DNA of 64,000 bases from Aquipseudomonas guryensis (GCF_014164785.1 NZ_JACJFN010000001.1:1488001-1552000); one strand, 5' to 3'; positions 27,388-36,350 are shown, counted from the first letter of the stretch. A program made the numbers and translations. Notes: generated by a model from the letters alone, not told the origin.

Positions 27388-29229
27388 ATGCCCGCCAATC
27401 CACTAGAAAGTCCGAACCTGGACGTTGCCCTGCTGAGCGCCCTGCAGCTGGCCGAACAGGCTGCTCTTGAACCCATGCACCTGATCGCCGTAGCCGAGCG
27501 GCTGGGTCAGGCCCGCCGTGCCACCGATGTGGTTCGGCTGTATCAGACCTGGCTGGGGCACTGCAGCTCGACTGCCGACTACATCGTGCAGTTCAACCTG
27601 GGGGTGACCCTGTCGCAGCTGGAACAATTGCCGGCGGCAGAGCAGGCTTACCGGGCGGCAATTCAACGCAAGCCTGATTTCGTCCAGGCCTGGTTCAACC
27701 TGGGGGCGGTGATCGAGCGTCAGGGGCGTGCGGAGAATGCCCTGATCATCTGGCAGTCGATGCTCGACCACCCGCTGGTGGGTCCCGAGCTCAACCCTGA
27801 GCTGTACATCATGGTGCTCAACAGCATGGGCCGGTTGATGGAAGAGACTCGCCAGCTGCAGTCGGCCGAACAGAAGCTGCTGGCCAGCCTGCAGGCCAAT
27901 CCGCTGCAGCCCAAGGTGATCCAGCACTGGGTGCATCTGCGCCAGAAACAGTGCGAGTGGCCGGTGCTGACTCCGCTGGATGGCCTGTCTTGCGGTGATA
28001 TGCTCAAGGCTACCTCGCCCCTGGCCATGCTTTCCGCCAGCGACGATCCGGGCCTGCAGTTGGCCACCGCCATGCGCTTCGTGGTCGAGCGGGTCAACCA
28101 GCGTGTGGCGCTGTTGGCACCGCCGCAAGGCTACGACCATCCGCGTGTGCGCATTGCCTTTCTCTCGTCGGACTTCTGTCTGCATGCGGTGTCGCTGCTG
28201 ACGGTGGAGCTGTTCGAATTGCTCGATCGCGAGCGTTTCGAGGTCTACGGCTTCTGCTGGAGCCGCGAGGATGGTTCGGCCCTGCGTGCGCGGGTGAAGG
28301 CGGCCATGGACCACTTCATTCTCATTGGTGGCATGGATGACGCCAGCGCAGCGCAACTGATCCAGCAGCACGAGATCGACATCCTGATCGATCTGCAGGG
28401 CCTGACTTCGGGGGCGCGGCCGAATATCCTGGCCTATCGCCCGGCGCCGCTGCAGATTACCTACCTGGGTTTCCCGGGGCCGACCGGCCTGCCTTGCGTG
28501 GATTACGTGATCGCCGACCGCTACCTGATTCCCGATGCGGAAAAGCCGTTCTACAGCGAGAAGCCGCTGTACCTGCCGGTGTTCCAGTGCAGTGACCGTC
28601 GGCGCCCGGTGGCCCCGCTGCCCAGCCGTGCCGACTGCGGGCTGCCGGAAGATAAGGTGGTGTTCTGCTGTTTCAACAACAACTACAAGTTCAACGAAGA
28701 AACCTTCTCCTGCTGGATGCGCATCCTCGCCGCTGTGCCGGACAGCGTGTTCTGGCTGCTGGCCGACAATCAGTGGTCGCAGGCCAACCTGCTGGCCTGT
28801 GCCGAACGCCACGGTGTAGCGGCCGAGCGGCTGATCTTCGCCCCGCGCGTGGCGCCCGAGCTGTACCTGGCGCGCTACACGGTGGCCGATCTGTTCCTCG
28901 ATGCTTATCCGTTCAATGGTGGCACCACCGTCAACGATGCCCTGTGGATGGGCCTGCCGGTGCTGACCCGTTCCGGGCGCACCTTCGCCTCGCGTATGGC
29001 CGGCAGCCTGCTCACCGCCCTGGAGCTGCCCGAGCTGATCACCGACAATCTGGCCGACTACGAACGGCGTGCCATCGAACTGGCGCGTGATCCCGCTCAG
29101 CTGCGCGACCTACGCCAACGCCTGGCCGAGGAACGCGAGACTTCACTGTTGTTCGATATGCCGCGCTTCGTACGCAGTTTCGAGGAAGGCCTGCTGGCCG
29201 CCCGAAACGCCTCGGCGGCGCGTGACTGA
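27388..29229 (+). CDS. TPR-containing GT41 (SPINDLY/OGT-like) glycosyltransferase
   Basis: A 613-residue cytoplasmic protein. About three tetratricopeptide-like repeats occupy residues 64-190 (for example FNLGVTLSQLEQLPAAEQAY and AWFNLGAVIERQGRAENAL). A GT41 catalytic region follows from about 250: RIAFLSSDF, IDLQGLTSGARPNILAYRP, PLQITYLGFPGPTG, DYVIADRYLIPD, and GGTTVNDALWMGLPVLTRSG near 510. Family members transfer GlcNAc or other sugars to Ser/Thr (or Asn in the HMW1C branch) of cytoplasmic proteins. Position 84 bp after a Thr/Ser-packed giant protein suggests that protein as acceptor, modified before export; this is inference. ATG 27388 follows an AAGG ribosome site. Confidence 0.88.
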   Translation: MPANPLESPNLDVALLSALQLAEQAALEPMHLIAVAERLGQARRATDVVRLYQTWLGHCSSTADYIVQFNLGVTLSQLEQLPAAEQAYRAAIQRKPDFVQAWFNLGAVIERQGRAENALIIWQSMLDHPLVGPELNPELYIMVLNSMGRLMEETRQLQSAEQKLLASLQANPLQPKVIQHWVHLRQKQCEWPVLTPLDGLSCGDMLKATSPLAMLSASDDPGLQLATAMRFVVERVNQRVALLAPPQGYDHPRVRIAFLSSDFCLHAVSLLTVELFELLDRERFEVYGFCWSREDGSALRARVKAAMDHFILIGGMDDASAAQLIQQHEIDILIDLQGLTSGARPNILAYRPAPLQITYLGFPGPTGLPCVDYVIADRYLIPDAEKPFYSEKPLYLPVFQCSDRRRPVAPLPSRADCGLPEDKVVFCCFNNNYKFNEETFSCWMRILAAVPDSVFWLLADNQWSQANLLACAERHGVAAERLIFAPRVAPELYLARYTVADLFLDAYPFNGGTTVNDALWMGLPVLTRSGRTFASRMAGSLLTALELPELITDNLADYERRAIELARDPAQLRDLRQRLAEERETSLLFDMPRFVRSFEEGLLAARNASAARD

Positions 29230-29251
29230 CCCCTTACCGCGGAAGCTACCG

Positions 29252-30079
29252 ATGGCCCCCGAGAACCTCGTCTACGCCTGCCTGACCCATGTGCCGCTGG
29301 AGGTGGACTATCCGCACTATGTCACGCCCATCTACATGGGCGAGGCGCAGGGGGACGGGCGTCTCAATCTGCGTGACCTGGCCCCGGAATGGGAGCCCTA
29401 CCATCCGGTGCTGGGCTCGATCGCCGGGGCGTTCGCCCTGAAGAATCTGCTGCTGCAACGCCCCGGTATCAGCCATGTGGGCATCTGCCAGTACCGCAAG
29501 TTCATGACCCGCGAGCGCCTGGGCGTGCAGGCTGACAATTACCAGGTGATGGACGTGCTCTCGACCGAGCAGATCGACCGTGACGTACTCACCGAGCAGA
29601 TGTTGCCCAAGGATTCGGACTTTCTGATCGGCAAACCCGGACAGTTCACCCTCAACGGCGTCAATCACGGCTACCTGTATCAGTACAAGGACGTGCACCA
29701 CGTCGAGGATTTCCTGCGCTTTACCGCTGCGGCCGTGGAGCTGGGTGTGCTGGATCGTCAGGAGGTCTGTCCGTTCTTCGACGAGAAGATCTTCTTCCCC
29801 GGCGGCATCGAGCTGGGAGTGCTGCCGGCGGAGTTCTGGGTTCGCCATATCACCGCCATCGAAGCGGTGGTGCGGCGCTGCGTGGAACTACACCCGACCC
29901 AGCGCCCGGACGTGCAGGCACGGGTCTGGGCCTTCTGTGCCGAACGTCTGGGCAGCTACTACCTGCTACGCCAGCTGCGTAGCCTGCCGAGCGCCAACGG
30001 CGACTGGCTGAGTCGCCATACCGGCCAGCTCAACCTGCTGGTCAAGTCTGGCGAGCGCAGCTACGTACCGGGCGTCTGA
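29252..30079 (+). CDS. DUF4422-like protein, possible glycosyltransferase
   Basis: A 275-residue soluble protein. The N-terminus LVYACLTHVPL ... YVTPIYMGEAQG and the segment HVGICQYRKFM (about residues 73-83) resemble DUF4422 proteins, whose hallmark is a YIGLCHYRRYF-like box and which occur in polysaccharide and glycosylation loci. The resemblance is moderate and comes from memory, not a search. It starts 22 nt after the GT41 gene with its own GCGGAAG ribosome site, so the two are probably co-transcribed and could act successively on the same acceptor. It ends convergently 22 bp from tolC. Confidence 0.6.
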   Translation: MAPENLVYACLTHVPLEVDYPHYVTPIYMGEAQGDGRLNLRDLAPEWEPYHPVLGSIAGAFALKNLLLQRPGISHVGICQYRKFMTRERLGVQADNYQVMDVLSTEQIDRDVLTEQMLPKDSDFLIGKPGQFTLNGVNHGYLYQYKDVHHVEDFLRFTAAAVELGVLDRQEVCPFFDEKIFFPGGIELGVLPAEFWVRHITAIEAVVRRCVELHPTQRPDVQARVWAFCAERLGSYYLLRQLRSLPSANGDWLSRHTGQLNLLVKSGERSYVPGV

Positions 30080-30101
30080 GTTTTTTAGCAGGCCTTAGCT
30101 T

Positions 30102-31427
30102 TCAGAACAGCGCTTCGACCTGCTGCAGCAGGCCGCGGTGCATCAGCCCGCTGCGCGCGTGCAGGGTCACCAGGCTCTGCAGCATCAGCAGCTTGCTATT
30201 GAGCAGGTCACGGCGGGCCAAGAACAGGGTCTGTTGGGCGTTGAGTATGTCCACCGTCGAGCGTACCCCGGCCTGGTAGCCTTTCTCGGCCGATTCCAGA
30301 GCACGCTGGCTGGAGTTCACGGCGGTCTGCAGGGCCTTGCTCTTGGCATAACCGCTGACCACGCCCAGGTAGTTGCGCTCGATATCCTCGGACAGCTGAC
30401 GCGCCTCGTCATCGAGTTGGGCCTGGGCGCTGGACAAGGCGAACTGTGACTTGCGCGAAGCGGCATTGACGCCGCCACCGGCGTACAGCGGTACATCCAG
30501 AGACAGGCCGAGGTAGGAGGTGGCCTGGCGGCGGAAGTCGTCGGCCAGGTTGTCGCGATCCGAGTGATTGAGTTCACCGACCAGCGCCAGCTGCGGGTAG
30601 TGCCCGGCTTTCTGTGCGCGCAGTTCCGCCTCGGCCACAGCCACCGAGTCGCGCCGAGCGTCCAGTCGTGGAGCGGCCAGGTGCGCCTGTTGCTGCCAGA
30701 AGACCAGGTCTTCGCCGGTCTTCAGCGGCGGCGCTGCCGGCAGCTCATCACGCATGCTCACGATCTCGTCGATGGCGACCCCGGTGCGTCCGGACAGTGC
30801 ATGGCGGGCGGCCTGCAGGCGGGCCTGGGCCTCGATCTCCTGGGCCATGACCAGGTCGAGGCGGGCCTGGGCCTCTTCGGTGTCGGTAATGGTACCGTCG
30901 CCCACTTCATAGAGACGACGAGTCTGTTTGACCAAGCCTTCGATGGCGATCTTTTGCTGCGCGATCAGGCTCAGTTCATTCTCCTGGCGAGCCACCTCGA
31001 AATAGGCCTCGACCACGCGCGGGAAGAGTTCCTGGAAGGCATCGTCATAGATCGACTCACCCAGTCTGCCGCGCGCCTTGGTCTGGGCGTAGTAGGCGGC
31101 TTTGGCGCGGTCGTAGAGTACCTGGCGGGCGCTCAGGTTAAGGCCGCTACTGATTGACTGCGGATCTTCGTTGTTGCCGTCGAGATCGCGGCCGCGGAGC
31201 TGGCGGGTGCTGCCGTAGCGGCCGCTGGCGTTGACCTGTGGCAGCAGTGGCGCCAGACCGATGTCTTCTTCCTGCTGGCTGGCCTGGTAGTCGAAGGTGG
31301 CGGCCTGGAATGTCGGGTCGTGGTACAGCGCGTTGTCGTAGGCATCCAGCAGTGACAGAGGCGCCGGCTCTGCCGCCTGGGCGAATGGCAGCAGCAAGGC
31401 GGTGAGCAGGGCAAGATTCAGGCGCAT
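30102..31427 (-). CDS. TolC-family outer-membrane channel of a type I secretion system
   Basis: A 441-residue outer-membrane factor. The signal peptide MRLNLALLTALLLPFAQA is followed by the two outer-membrane-efflux repeats (LSLLDAYDNALYHDPTFQAA; the second half opens near APRLDARRDSVAVAEAELRA) and long Ala/Glu/Gln-rich helices. I prefer the ATG at 31427: an AAGGAAG site (complement of 31435-31441) lies 7 nt ahead, whereas the ATG at 31433 would be 1 nt from it. Last gene of the ABC-HlyD-TolC operon. It differs from a housekeeping TolC by its genetic linkage to a dedicated exporter. Confidence 0.92.
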   Translation of the reverse strand: MRLNLALLTALLLPFAQAAEPAPLSLLDAYDNALYHDPTFQAATFDYQASQQEEDIGLAPLLPQVNASGRYGSTRQLRGRDLDGNNEDPQSISSGLNLSARQVLYDRAKAAYYAQTKARGRLGESIYDDAFQELFPRVVEAYFEVARQENELSLIAQQKIAIEGLVKQTRRLYEVGDGTITDTEEAQARLDLVMAQEIEAQARLQAARHALSGRTGVAIDEIVSMRDELPAAPPLKTGEDLVFWQQQAHLAAPRLDARRDSVAVAEAELRAQKAGHYPQLALVGELNHSDRDNLADDFRRQATSYLGLSLDVPLYAGGGVNAASRKSQFALSSAQAQLDDEARQLSEDIERNYLGVVSGYAKSKALQTAVNSSQRALESAEKGYQAGVRSTVDILNAQQTLFLARRDLLNSKLLMLQSLVTLHARSGLMHRGLLQQVEALF

Positions 31428-31429
31428 GC

Positions 31430-32758
31430 TCATTCTTCCTTGAGTGCGCCGCGGATGCGCTTTTCCAGCGGGCTGAGCAGGTACTTAAGGAAAGTGCGTT
31501 CGCCGGTCTGCACCATGACCTCGGCCTGCATGCCCGGTTTCACCTCCAGGCCGTGAGTCTGCAGCGTGGTCACTGCTTTGGCACCCACTTCGACCTCGAC
31601 GGCGAAGTAGGGCAAGCCGGTCTGCTCATCCAGCAGCTGATCGCCGGAGACCGTCAGCACCTTACCTTCCACCACGGGCAGCGTGGCGCTGTTCAGCGAG
31701 GAGAAGCGCAGGTTCACCGGCAGGCCGATCTTCAAGCGATCGGCGACCAGGGGCTCGAACTTGGCCTTGATGATCCACGCCGAGCCGCGTGGCACGATGT
31801 CCATCAGCTTCTGCGCGGCAGGTATCACCCCGCCTTCGGTATGTACCGCCAGGCCGATCACCTGGCCGGCCACCGGGGCGCGGATGGCGGCGTTGCTCAC
31901 CTCGAACTCCAGGGCCTTGATCCGCTCCTCCAGGCTGGAGGCTTCGGCGGCGATACTGGCCAGCTCGGATTCGGCCTCGATGCGGAAGCTCTGTTGCAGT
32001 TGCAGGGCTTGCAGCTTGCTCTCGGCGATACTTTGCCGGGTCTTGCCGATATCCGCGATGCCGGAGGTCAGTTGGGCGCTGAGCTGGGCAGAGTTGCGCT
32101 CGGCCTCGAACAGGCGGTTACGTGGCACATAACCTTCGGCCGCCAGTTGGCGCAGGCCGGCCAACTCCTTGCGCTGGTAGTCCAGCTGGGTTTCCAGATG
32201 GTTTCTGATCTGTTCATAGGAGCGCAGTTGCTCCTGCAGCGAGGCGGCCTGGTTCTCGAGAATCTGCTGGCGGCTGCTCAGCTCGTCACGGCGGGTCTCG
32301 AACAGATTCTTCTGCAGTTCCATGTTGCGTTTGGCGCGTGGGTCATCCTGCCGCGCCAGCAGGTCTGGCGGCCAGTCGATGGCGGACAGACTGTGGCGCT
32401 CGGAGCTCAGGCGCGCCTCGCTGCTGCGTGCGCTGAACCACTGGCCGAGGGCAACCTCCAGCTGCGCCTGGGCCTGTACCGTGTTGAGCTGGATCAGCAA
32501 CTGGCCGGCCTGCACATGGTCACCTTCGCGCACCAGGATATCGTCCACCGCACCGCCGGTCAGGGCTTGAACCGTCTTGCGCTCACCGGCCACCACCACC
32601 GTGCCGTTACCGGCTACGCCCTGGGCTAGCGGCGCCAGGCTGGCCCAGAGAATGAAGCCGCCGAGGCCCAGGGCGATAATCCACAGGCCGAGCCGGGCGG
32701 TCTTGGCGGCGGCACTGATATCGGCGGGCAGGGCAGGCTTGGCGAGGGAGGCGGACAT
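31430..32758 (-). CDS. HlyD-family membrane fusion protein (PrtE/AprE-like)
   Basis: A 442-residue periplasmic adaptor linking the ABC transporter to the TolC channel. It has a short cytoplasmic N-terminus, one membrane segment (about 23-45, LGLWIIALGLGGFILWASLAPLA), a lipoyl-like half (GAVDDILVREGDHVQAGQLL), a long coiled coil (about 110-290) and the second half-motif (IRAPVAGQVIGLAVHTEGGVI). The C-terminal HlyD beta-domain includes VKPGMQAEVMVQTGERTFLKYLLSPL, typical of protease/adhesin exporters. The gene starts 2 nt after the ABC gene, and its stop overlaps the upstream ATG of tolC. Confidence 0.93.
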   Translation of the reverse strand: MSASLAKPALPADISAAAKTARLGLWIIALGLGGFILWASLAPLAQGVAGNGTVVVAGERKTVQALTGGAVDDILVREGDHVQAGQLLIQLNTVQAQAQLEVALGQWFSARSSEARLSSERHSLSAIDWPPDLLARQDDPRAKRNMELQKNLFETRRDELSSRQQILENQAASLQEQLRSYEQIRNHLETQLDYQRKELAGLRQLAAEGYVPRNRLFEAERNSAQLSAQLTSGIADIGKTRQSIAESKLQALQLQQSFRIEAESELASIAAEASSLEERIKALEFEVSNAAIRAPVAGQVIGLAVHTEGGVIPAAQKLMDIVPRGSAWIIKAKFEPLVADRLKIGLPVNLRFSSLNSATLPVVEGKVLTVSGDQLLDEQTGLPYFAVEVEVGAKAVTTLQTHGLEVKPGMQAEVMVQTGERTFLKYLLSPLEKRIRGALKEE

Positions 32759-32760
32759 GA

Positions 32761-34482
32761 TCAGCTCGTCTGGGTGCTGGGGTCGGTGCTGGCAGGGGCA
32801 TTGCTCGGAAACAAGGCCTTGAGCACCTGGTCACGCGGGCCAAACATCTTCTGTGTACCTTCCTGCAGCACCAGCAACTTGTCGACTACCGCCAGCACGT
32901 TGGGGCGGTGGGTAACCAGTACCACGGTCGAGCCATGTTTGCGCAGGGCATCGATAGCGGCGACCAGCGCGGCTTCGCCGGCATCGTCGAGGTTGGAGTT
33001 GGGTTCGTCCAGCACCACCAGCGCCGGTTTACCGTATAGCGCACGGGCTAGGCCGATGCGCTGCTTCTGCCCACCGGACAGGCCGAGACCGCCAGGCCCG
33101 AGCAGGGTGTCGTAGCCCTGCGGGAAGCGCAGCACCATCTGGTGGATGCCTGCCAGGGTGGCGGCTTCGATAATCTTGCTGGAGTCGGTCTCGCCGAAGC
33201 GAGCGATGTTCTCGGCCACCGTGCCGTCAAACAGCTCGATGTCCTGCGGCAGGTAGCCCAGATGGGGGCCCAGCGCTTCGCTGGCCCACTGACCTATCTC
33301 GGCACCGTCCAGGCGCACCGAGCCGTAGCTGGGTGGCCAGACCCCGACCATGGCGCGCGCCAGGGACGACTTGCCAGAGGCGCTCGGGCCGATGATGGCC
33401 AGTACCTCGCCCTTGGCCAGGGCCAGGTCGATGCCGTTGACGGCCGGGCGCTTGCTGCCCGGCGGCGTTACCACCAGGCGTTCTATACGGATTGCCCCAG
33501 TTGGTTCCGGCAAGCTCATGCGCTCAAGTTTGCGCGGAAACTCTTCGAGTAAGTCGCACAGGCGTTTGTAGCTGGCTTTGGCGTTGTCCAGTTGCTTCCA
33601 TGAGCTGATGGCCTGTTCGGCCGGCAGCATGGCTTTGCTGATCAGGAAGCCCGCTGCCATCATCACTCCGCCGGAGATTTGCCCATCGAGAATCAGCAGC
33701 ATGGCCAGGCCCATGGCCAACGACTGCCAGGCGGTACGCACCAGGCGGGTAATGGTGGAGATGCCGGCGGCCTTGTCGCTGGCGGTGGACTGGGCGCCGA
33801 TCAGCCGTTGCTGCATGGCTGCCCAGCGCTTCTGCAGGTTGCTCAGCATACCCATGGCCTGGATCACTTCGGCATTTTGCAGGGTGCTGTTGACGTACTT
33901 TGCCGAGTGCACGGAAATCTGGTTGGCTTCGTCCAGGCCCTTGCGGGTGGCATGCTCGTTCCAGATGGCCAGGGCGAACAGGATCAGTGCACCGAGCAGG
34001 GTGAACAGCCCTAGCCAGGGATGCAGCAGGCCGGTGACGATGAGAAAGATCGGCATCCAGGGTAGATCGAGCAGCGAGATCAGGGCCGAGCCGGTGAGGA
34101 ACTGGCGCAGCGCGTTGAGATCGCTGAGCACCTGCGCCGGGTTGGCGTTGTGCTCCTTGAGGCTCTTCTGGAAGGCCACGCCAAACAGACGCTCACCGAG
34201 GTCGAGGTCGATGCCGGCGCTCATCTTGATCATCACCTGGCCACGTATCCACTCCACCAGTGAGCTGAGCAGGAACAGGCCGAGGGCGAGTATGGTCAGC
34301 AGCAGCAGGGTGGTTTCGTTGCGGCTGGCCATCACCCGGTCGAACACCTGCATCATGTAGATGGCCGGCACGATGGTCAGCAGGTTGATCACGCCACTGA
34401 ACAGGGCGATGACCCAGAACAGGCTGCGGTAGCGCAGTAACGCGGCATCGATATCACGGGTAGGGTCGAGGCGTAGGCGCAT
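32761..34482 (-). CDS. Type I secretion permease/ATPase (PrtD/AprD-like)
   Basis: A 573-residue half-transporter: six membrane spans in residues 1-300, then an ABC ATPase with Walker A GPSASGKSS (365-373), signature LSGGQKQR (about 467), Walker B ALVVLDEPN and switch His (VLVTHRP). There is no N-terminal C39 peptidase or C39-like domain, which places it with the PrtD/HasD group that reads uncleaved C-terminal signals, not with LapB or HlyB exporters. That fits the uncleaved C-terminus of the giant repeat protein, its likely cargo. First gene of the minus-strand exporter operon. Confidence 0.93.
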   Translation of the reverse strand: MRLRLDPTRDIDAALLRYRSLFWVIALFSGVINLLTIVPAIYMMQVFDRVMASRNETTLLLLTILALGLFLLSSLVEWIRGQVMIKMSAGIDLDLGERLFGVAFQKSLKEHNANPAQVLSDLNALRQFLTGSALISLLDLPWMPIFLIVTGLLHPWLGLFTLLGALILFALAIWNEHATRKGLDEANQISVHSAKYVNSTLQNAEVIQAMGMLSNLQKRWAAMQQRLIGAQSTASDKAAGISTITRLVRTAWQSLAMGLAMLLILDGQISGGVMMAAGFLISKAMLPAEQAISSWKQLDNAKASYKRLCDLLEEFPRKLERMSLPEPTGAIRIERLVVTPPGSKRPAVNGIDLALAKGEVLAIIGPSASGKSSLARAMVGVWPPSYGSVRLDGAEIGQWASEALGPHLGYLPQDIELFDGTVAENIARFGETDSSKIIEAATLAGIHQMVLRFPQGYDTLLGPGGLGLSGGQKQRIGLARALYGKPALVVLDEPNSNLDDAGEAALVAAIDALRKHGSTVVLVTHRPNVLAVVDKLLVLQEGTQKMFGPRDQVLKALFPSNAPASTDPSTQTS

Positions 34483-34539
34483 GGATGAATACAGGTCTCT
34501 CTACTAATCGCAGCATGATGCCACTATCGATTGCTCTTG

Positions 34540-34548
34540 GCATGCTAG
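34540..34548. promoter_or_regulatory. GCATGCTAG shared with the giant-gene upstream region
   Basis: The 220-bp divergent spacer between the exporter operon and the first binding-protein gene contains GCATGCTAG 58 bp ahead of the ABC start. The same nonamer, with a CTT following in both, is at 10901-10909 inside the inverted repeat upstream of the giant gene. It may be a common operator, but a chance match of this length is possible. Confidence 0.3.
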
Positions 34549-34702
34549 CTTTGCGTGACGTTTATTGCTGGTTTGCGTCAGAGCTATGGTCATTCTGCAC
34601 TTGGCGATTCGACAGTCTTCGTGGTGAAGATGTACTGCATTCAGCTGGGGCTGATGTTGCTTAAGTTATACTCCGGCTTCGTATATTTATAAGGAAGTGG
34701 CT

Positions 34703-35461
34703 ATGTCGTTGAAGCGTCTGCTGGTAGCGCTATTAGGGGTAAGCCTGTTGTACGTCGGTGCTGCTCGCGCCGAATTGGACGAGAACTACTCGGTGATTCT
34801 GATGACCGAGAACTTCCCGCCTTACAACATGGCGACCAACGACAAGAACTACGCCCGCGAGGAAAACCTCAAGGGCATCGCCGTGGAAGTGGTGCGCGAG
34901 ATGTTCAAGCGCGCCGGGATCAACTACCACATGACCCTGCGCTTCCCTTGGGCGCGGATCTACAAGCTGGCGCTGGAGAAGCCCAACCACGGTGTGTTCG
35001 TCGCCGCCCGGCTGCCGGAGCGCGAGAAGCTGTTCAAGTGGGTCGGTCCGATTGGTCCGGATGACTGGGTGATGCTGGCCAAGGCCGATAGCCCGATCAC
35101 TATCAACAGCCTCGAGCAGGCCAAGCAGTACCGCATCGGTGCCTATAAAGGCGATGCGATTGCCGAGCATCTGCTGGCCCAGGGGCTCGAGCCGCTGACC
35201 TCCTTCCGCGATCAGGAGAACGCCCGCAAACTGCAGGAGGGCAAGATCGACCTGTGGGCCACTGGCGATCCGGCTGGTCGCTATCTGGCCAAGCAGGAAG
35301 GGGTGACCGGCCTGAAGACGGTGCTGCGCTTCGAGACTGCCGAGCTGTTCCTGGCCCTTAACCCGGAGACCCCGGATGAGGTGGTGCAAAAATTGCAGCA
35401 GGAACTCGACAAAATGCGCCAGGAAGGCTTCGTCGACAAGGTACTCAACAGTTACCTGTGA
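34703..35461 (+). CDS. Periplasmic substrate-binding protein (SBP_bac_3 type), copy 1
   Basis: A 252-residue secreted protein: signal peptide MSLKRLLVALLGVSLLYVGAARA, then a family-3 solute-binding fold (VILMTENFPPYNM ... GIAVEVVREMFKRAGI, the usual opening strands; DLWATGDPAGRYLAKQ; a C-terminal helix DKMRQEGFVDKVLNSYL). Such proteins bind amino acids or related small polar solutes. No permease or ATPase gene is adjacent, so it may serve a distant transporter or act as a sensor. ATG 34703 follows AAGGAAG at 5 nt; an in-frame GTG at 34697 lies within that site. It is about 60% similar by eye to the next gene. Confidence 0.88.
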   Translation: MSLKRLLVALLGVSLLYVGAARAELDENYSVILMTENFPPYNMATNDKNYAREENLKGIAVEVVREMFKRAGINYHMTLRFPWARIYKLALEKPNHGVFVAARLPEREKLFKWVGPIGPDDWVMLAKADSPITINSLEQAKQYRIGAYKGDAIAEHLLAQGLEPLTSFRDQENARKLQEGKIDLWATGDPAGRYLAKQEGVTGLKTVLRFETAELFLALNPETPDEVVQKLQQELDKMRQEGFVDKVLNSYL

Positions 35462-35470
35462 CCCCCTTAA

Positions 35471-35496
35471 TGACCGGCGCTCGCCGGTCATTTGTT
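35471..35496 (+). terminator. Terminator after binding protein 1
   Basis: TGACCGGCG and CGCCGGTCA form a 9-bp stem with a two-base loop, followed by TTTGTT. It separates the two binding-protein genes, suggesting each has its own promoter or that read-through is partial. Confidence 0.75.
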
Positions 35497-35581
35497 ATGC
35501 GTCTGCCGCTATTTGCTAACTGAGCGTGCCCTGTACAACGGGGTGGCGTTTTTATTCACCTACCAGGCGAGTGTTAGAAGA

Positions 35582-36337
35582 ATGCTGAAGATTTTGCAGA
35601 AAGTTCTTTTGGGTGGGCTGCTACTGACTGCCTTTGGTGCCCGGGCTGAGTTGCCCGAGGATTACAAGGTGGTTCTGCTCACGGAGAACTTCCCGCCGTT
35701 CAACATGGCTGTGGATGACAAGAACTTTGCCCGTGAGGACGGTATCGACGGCATCAGCGCCGATATCGTGCGTGAGATGTTCAAGCGTGCGGGGATCGGT
35801 TACACCATGAGCCTGCGCTTTCCCTGGGATCGCCTCTACCGGCTGACGCTGGACAAGGCCAACTATGGTCTGTTTTCGACCACTTTCACGGATGAGCGCA
35901 AGCCGCAGTTCAAGTGGGTCGGTCCACTGGCTAAAAGTGGCTGGGTATTGCTCGCCGCGCCTGGCAGTACGATCACTGTCGCTACCCTCAAGGATGCCGC
36001 GCAGTACAACGTCGGCGCCTACAAGAACGATGCGGTCAGCCAGCATTTGGAAGGACAGGGGCTCAAGCCGGTCAATGCACTGCGCGACCAGGAAAACGTC
36101 GACAAGCTGGTCAAGGGCAAGATCGATCTGTGGGCGACCACGGACCCGGTTGGGCGCTACCTGGCCAAGCAGCAGGGCGTCAGTGGCTTGACCACCGTGC
36201 TGCGTTTCAATGAGGCGGAGCTCTATCTGGCCCTGAACAAGGACACGCCGGATGAGGTGGTGGAGCGTTTGCAGAAAGCGCTCGACGAGCTGCGTACGGA
36301 AGGTTTTGTCGACGATATGACCAACAGCTACCTGTAA
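35582..36337 (+). CDS. Periplasmic substrate-binding protein (SBP_bac_3 type), copy 2
   Basis: A 251-residue paralogue of the preceding gene with the same layout: signal peptide MLKILQKVLLGGLLLTAFGARA, VVLLTENFPPFNM, SADIVREMFKRAGIGY, DLWATTDPVGRYLAKQQG, and the same C-terminal NSYL. Differences cluster in the middle third (LFSTTFTDERKPQFKWVGPLAKSGW), where ligand contacts usually lie, so specificity may differ. The start at 35582 puts the signal peptide at the N-terminus and has AGAAGA upstream; the longer frame to 35492 adds an unlikely cysteine-rich leader. Convergent with ctpA. Confidence 0.87.
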   Translation: MLKILQKVLLGGLLLTAFGARAELPEDYKVVLLTENFPPFNMAVDDKNFAREDGIDGISADIVREMFKRAGIGYTMSLRFPWDRLYRLTLDKANYGLFSTTFTDERKPQFKWVGPLAKSGWVLLAAPGSTITVATLKDAAQYNVGAYKNDAVSQHLEGQGLKPVNALRDQENVDKLVKGKIDLWATTDPVGRYLAKQQGVSGLTTVLRFNEAELYLALNKDTPDEVVERLQKALDELRTEGFVDDMTNSYL

Positions 36338-36350
36338 GTCATGCGCAGGC

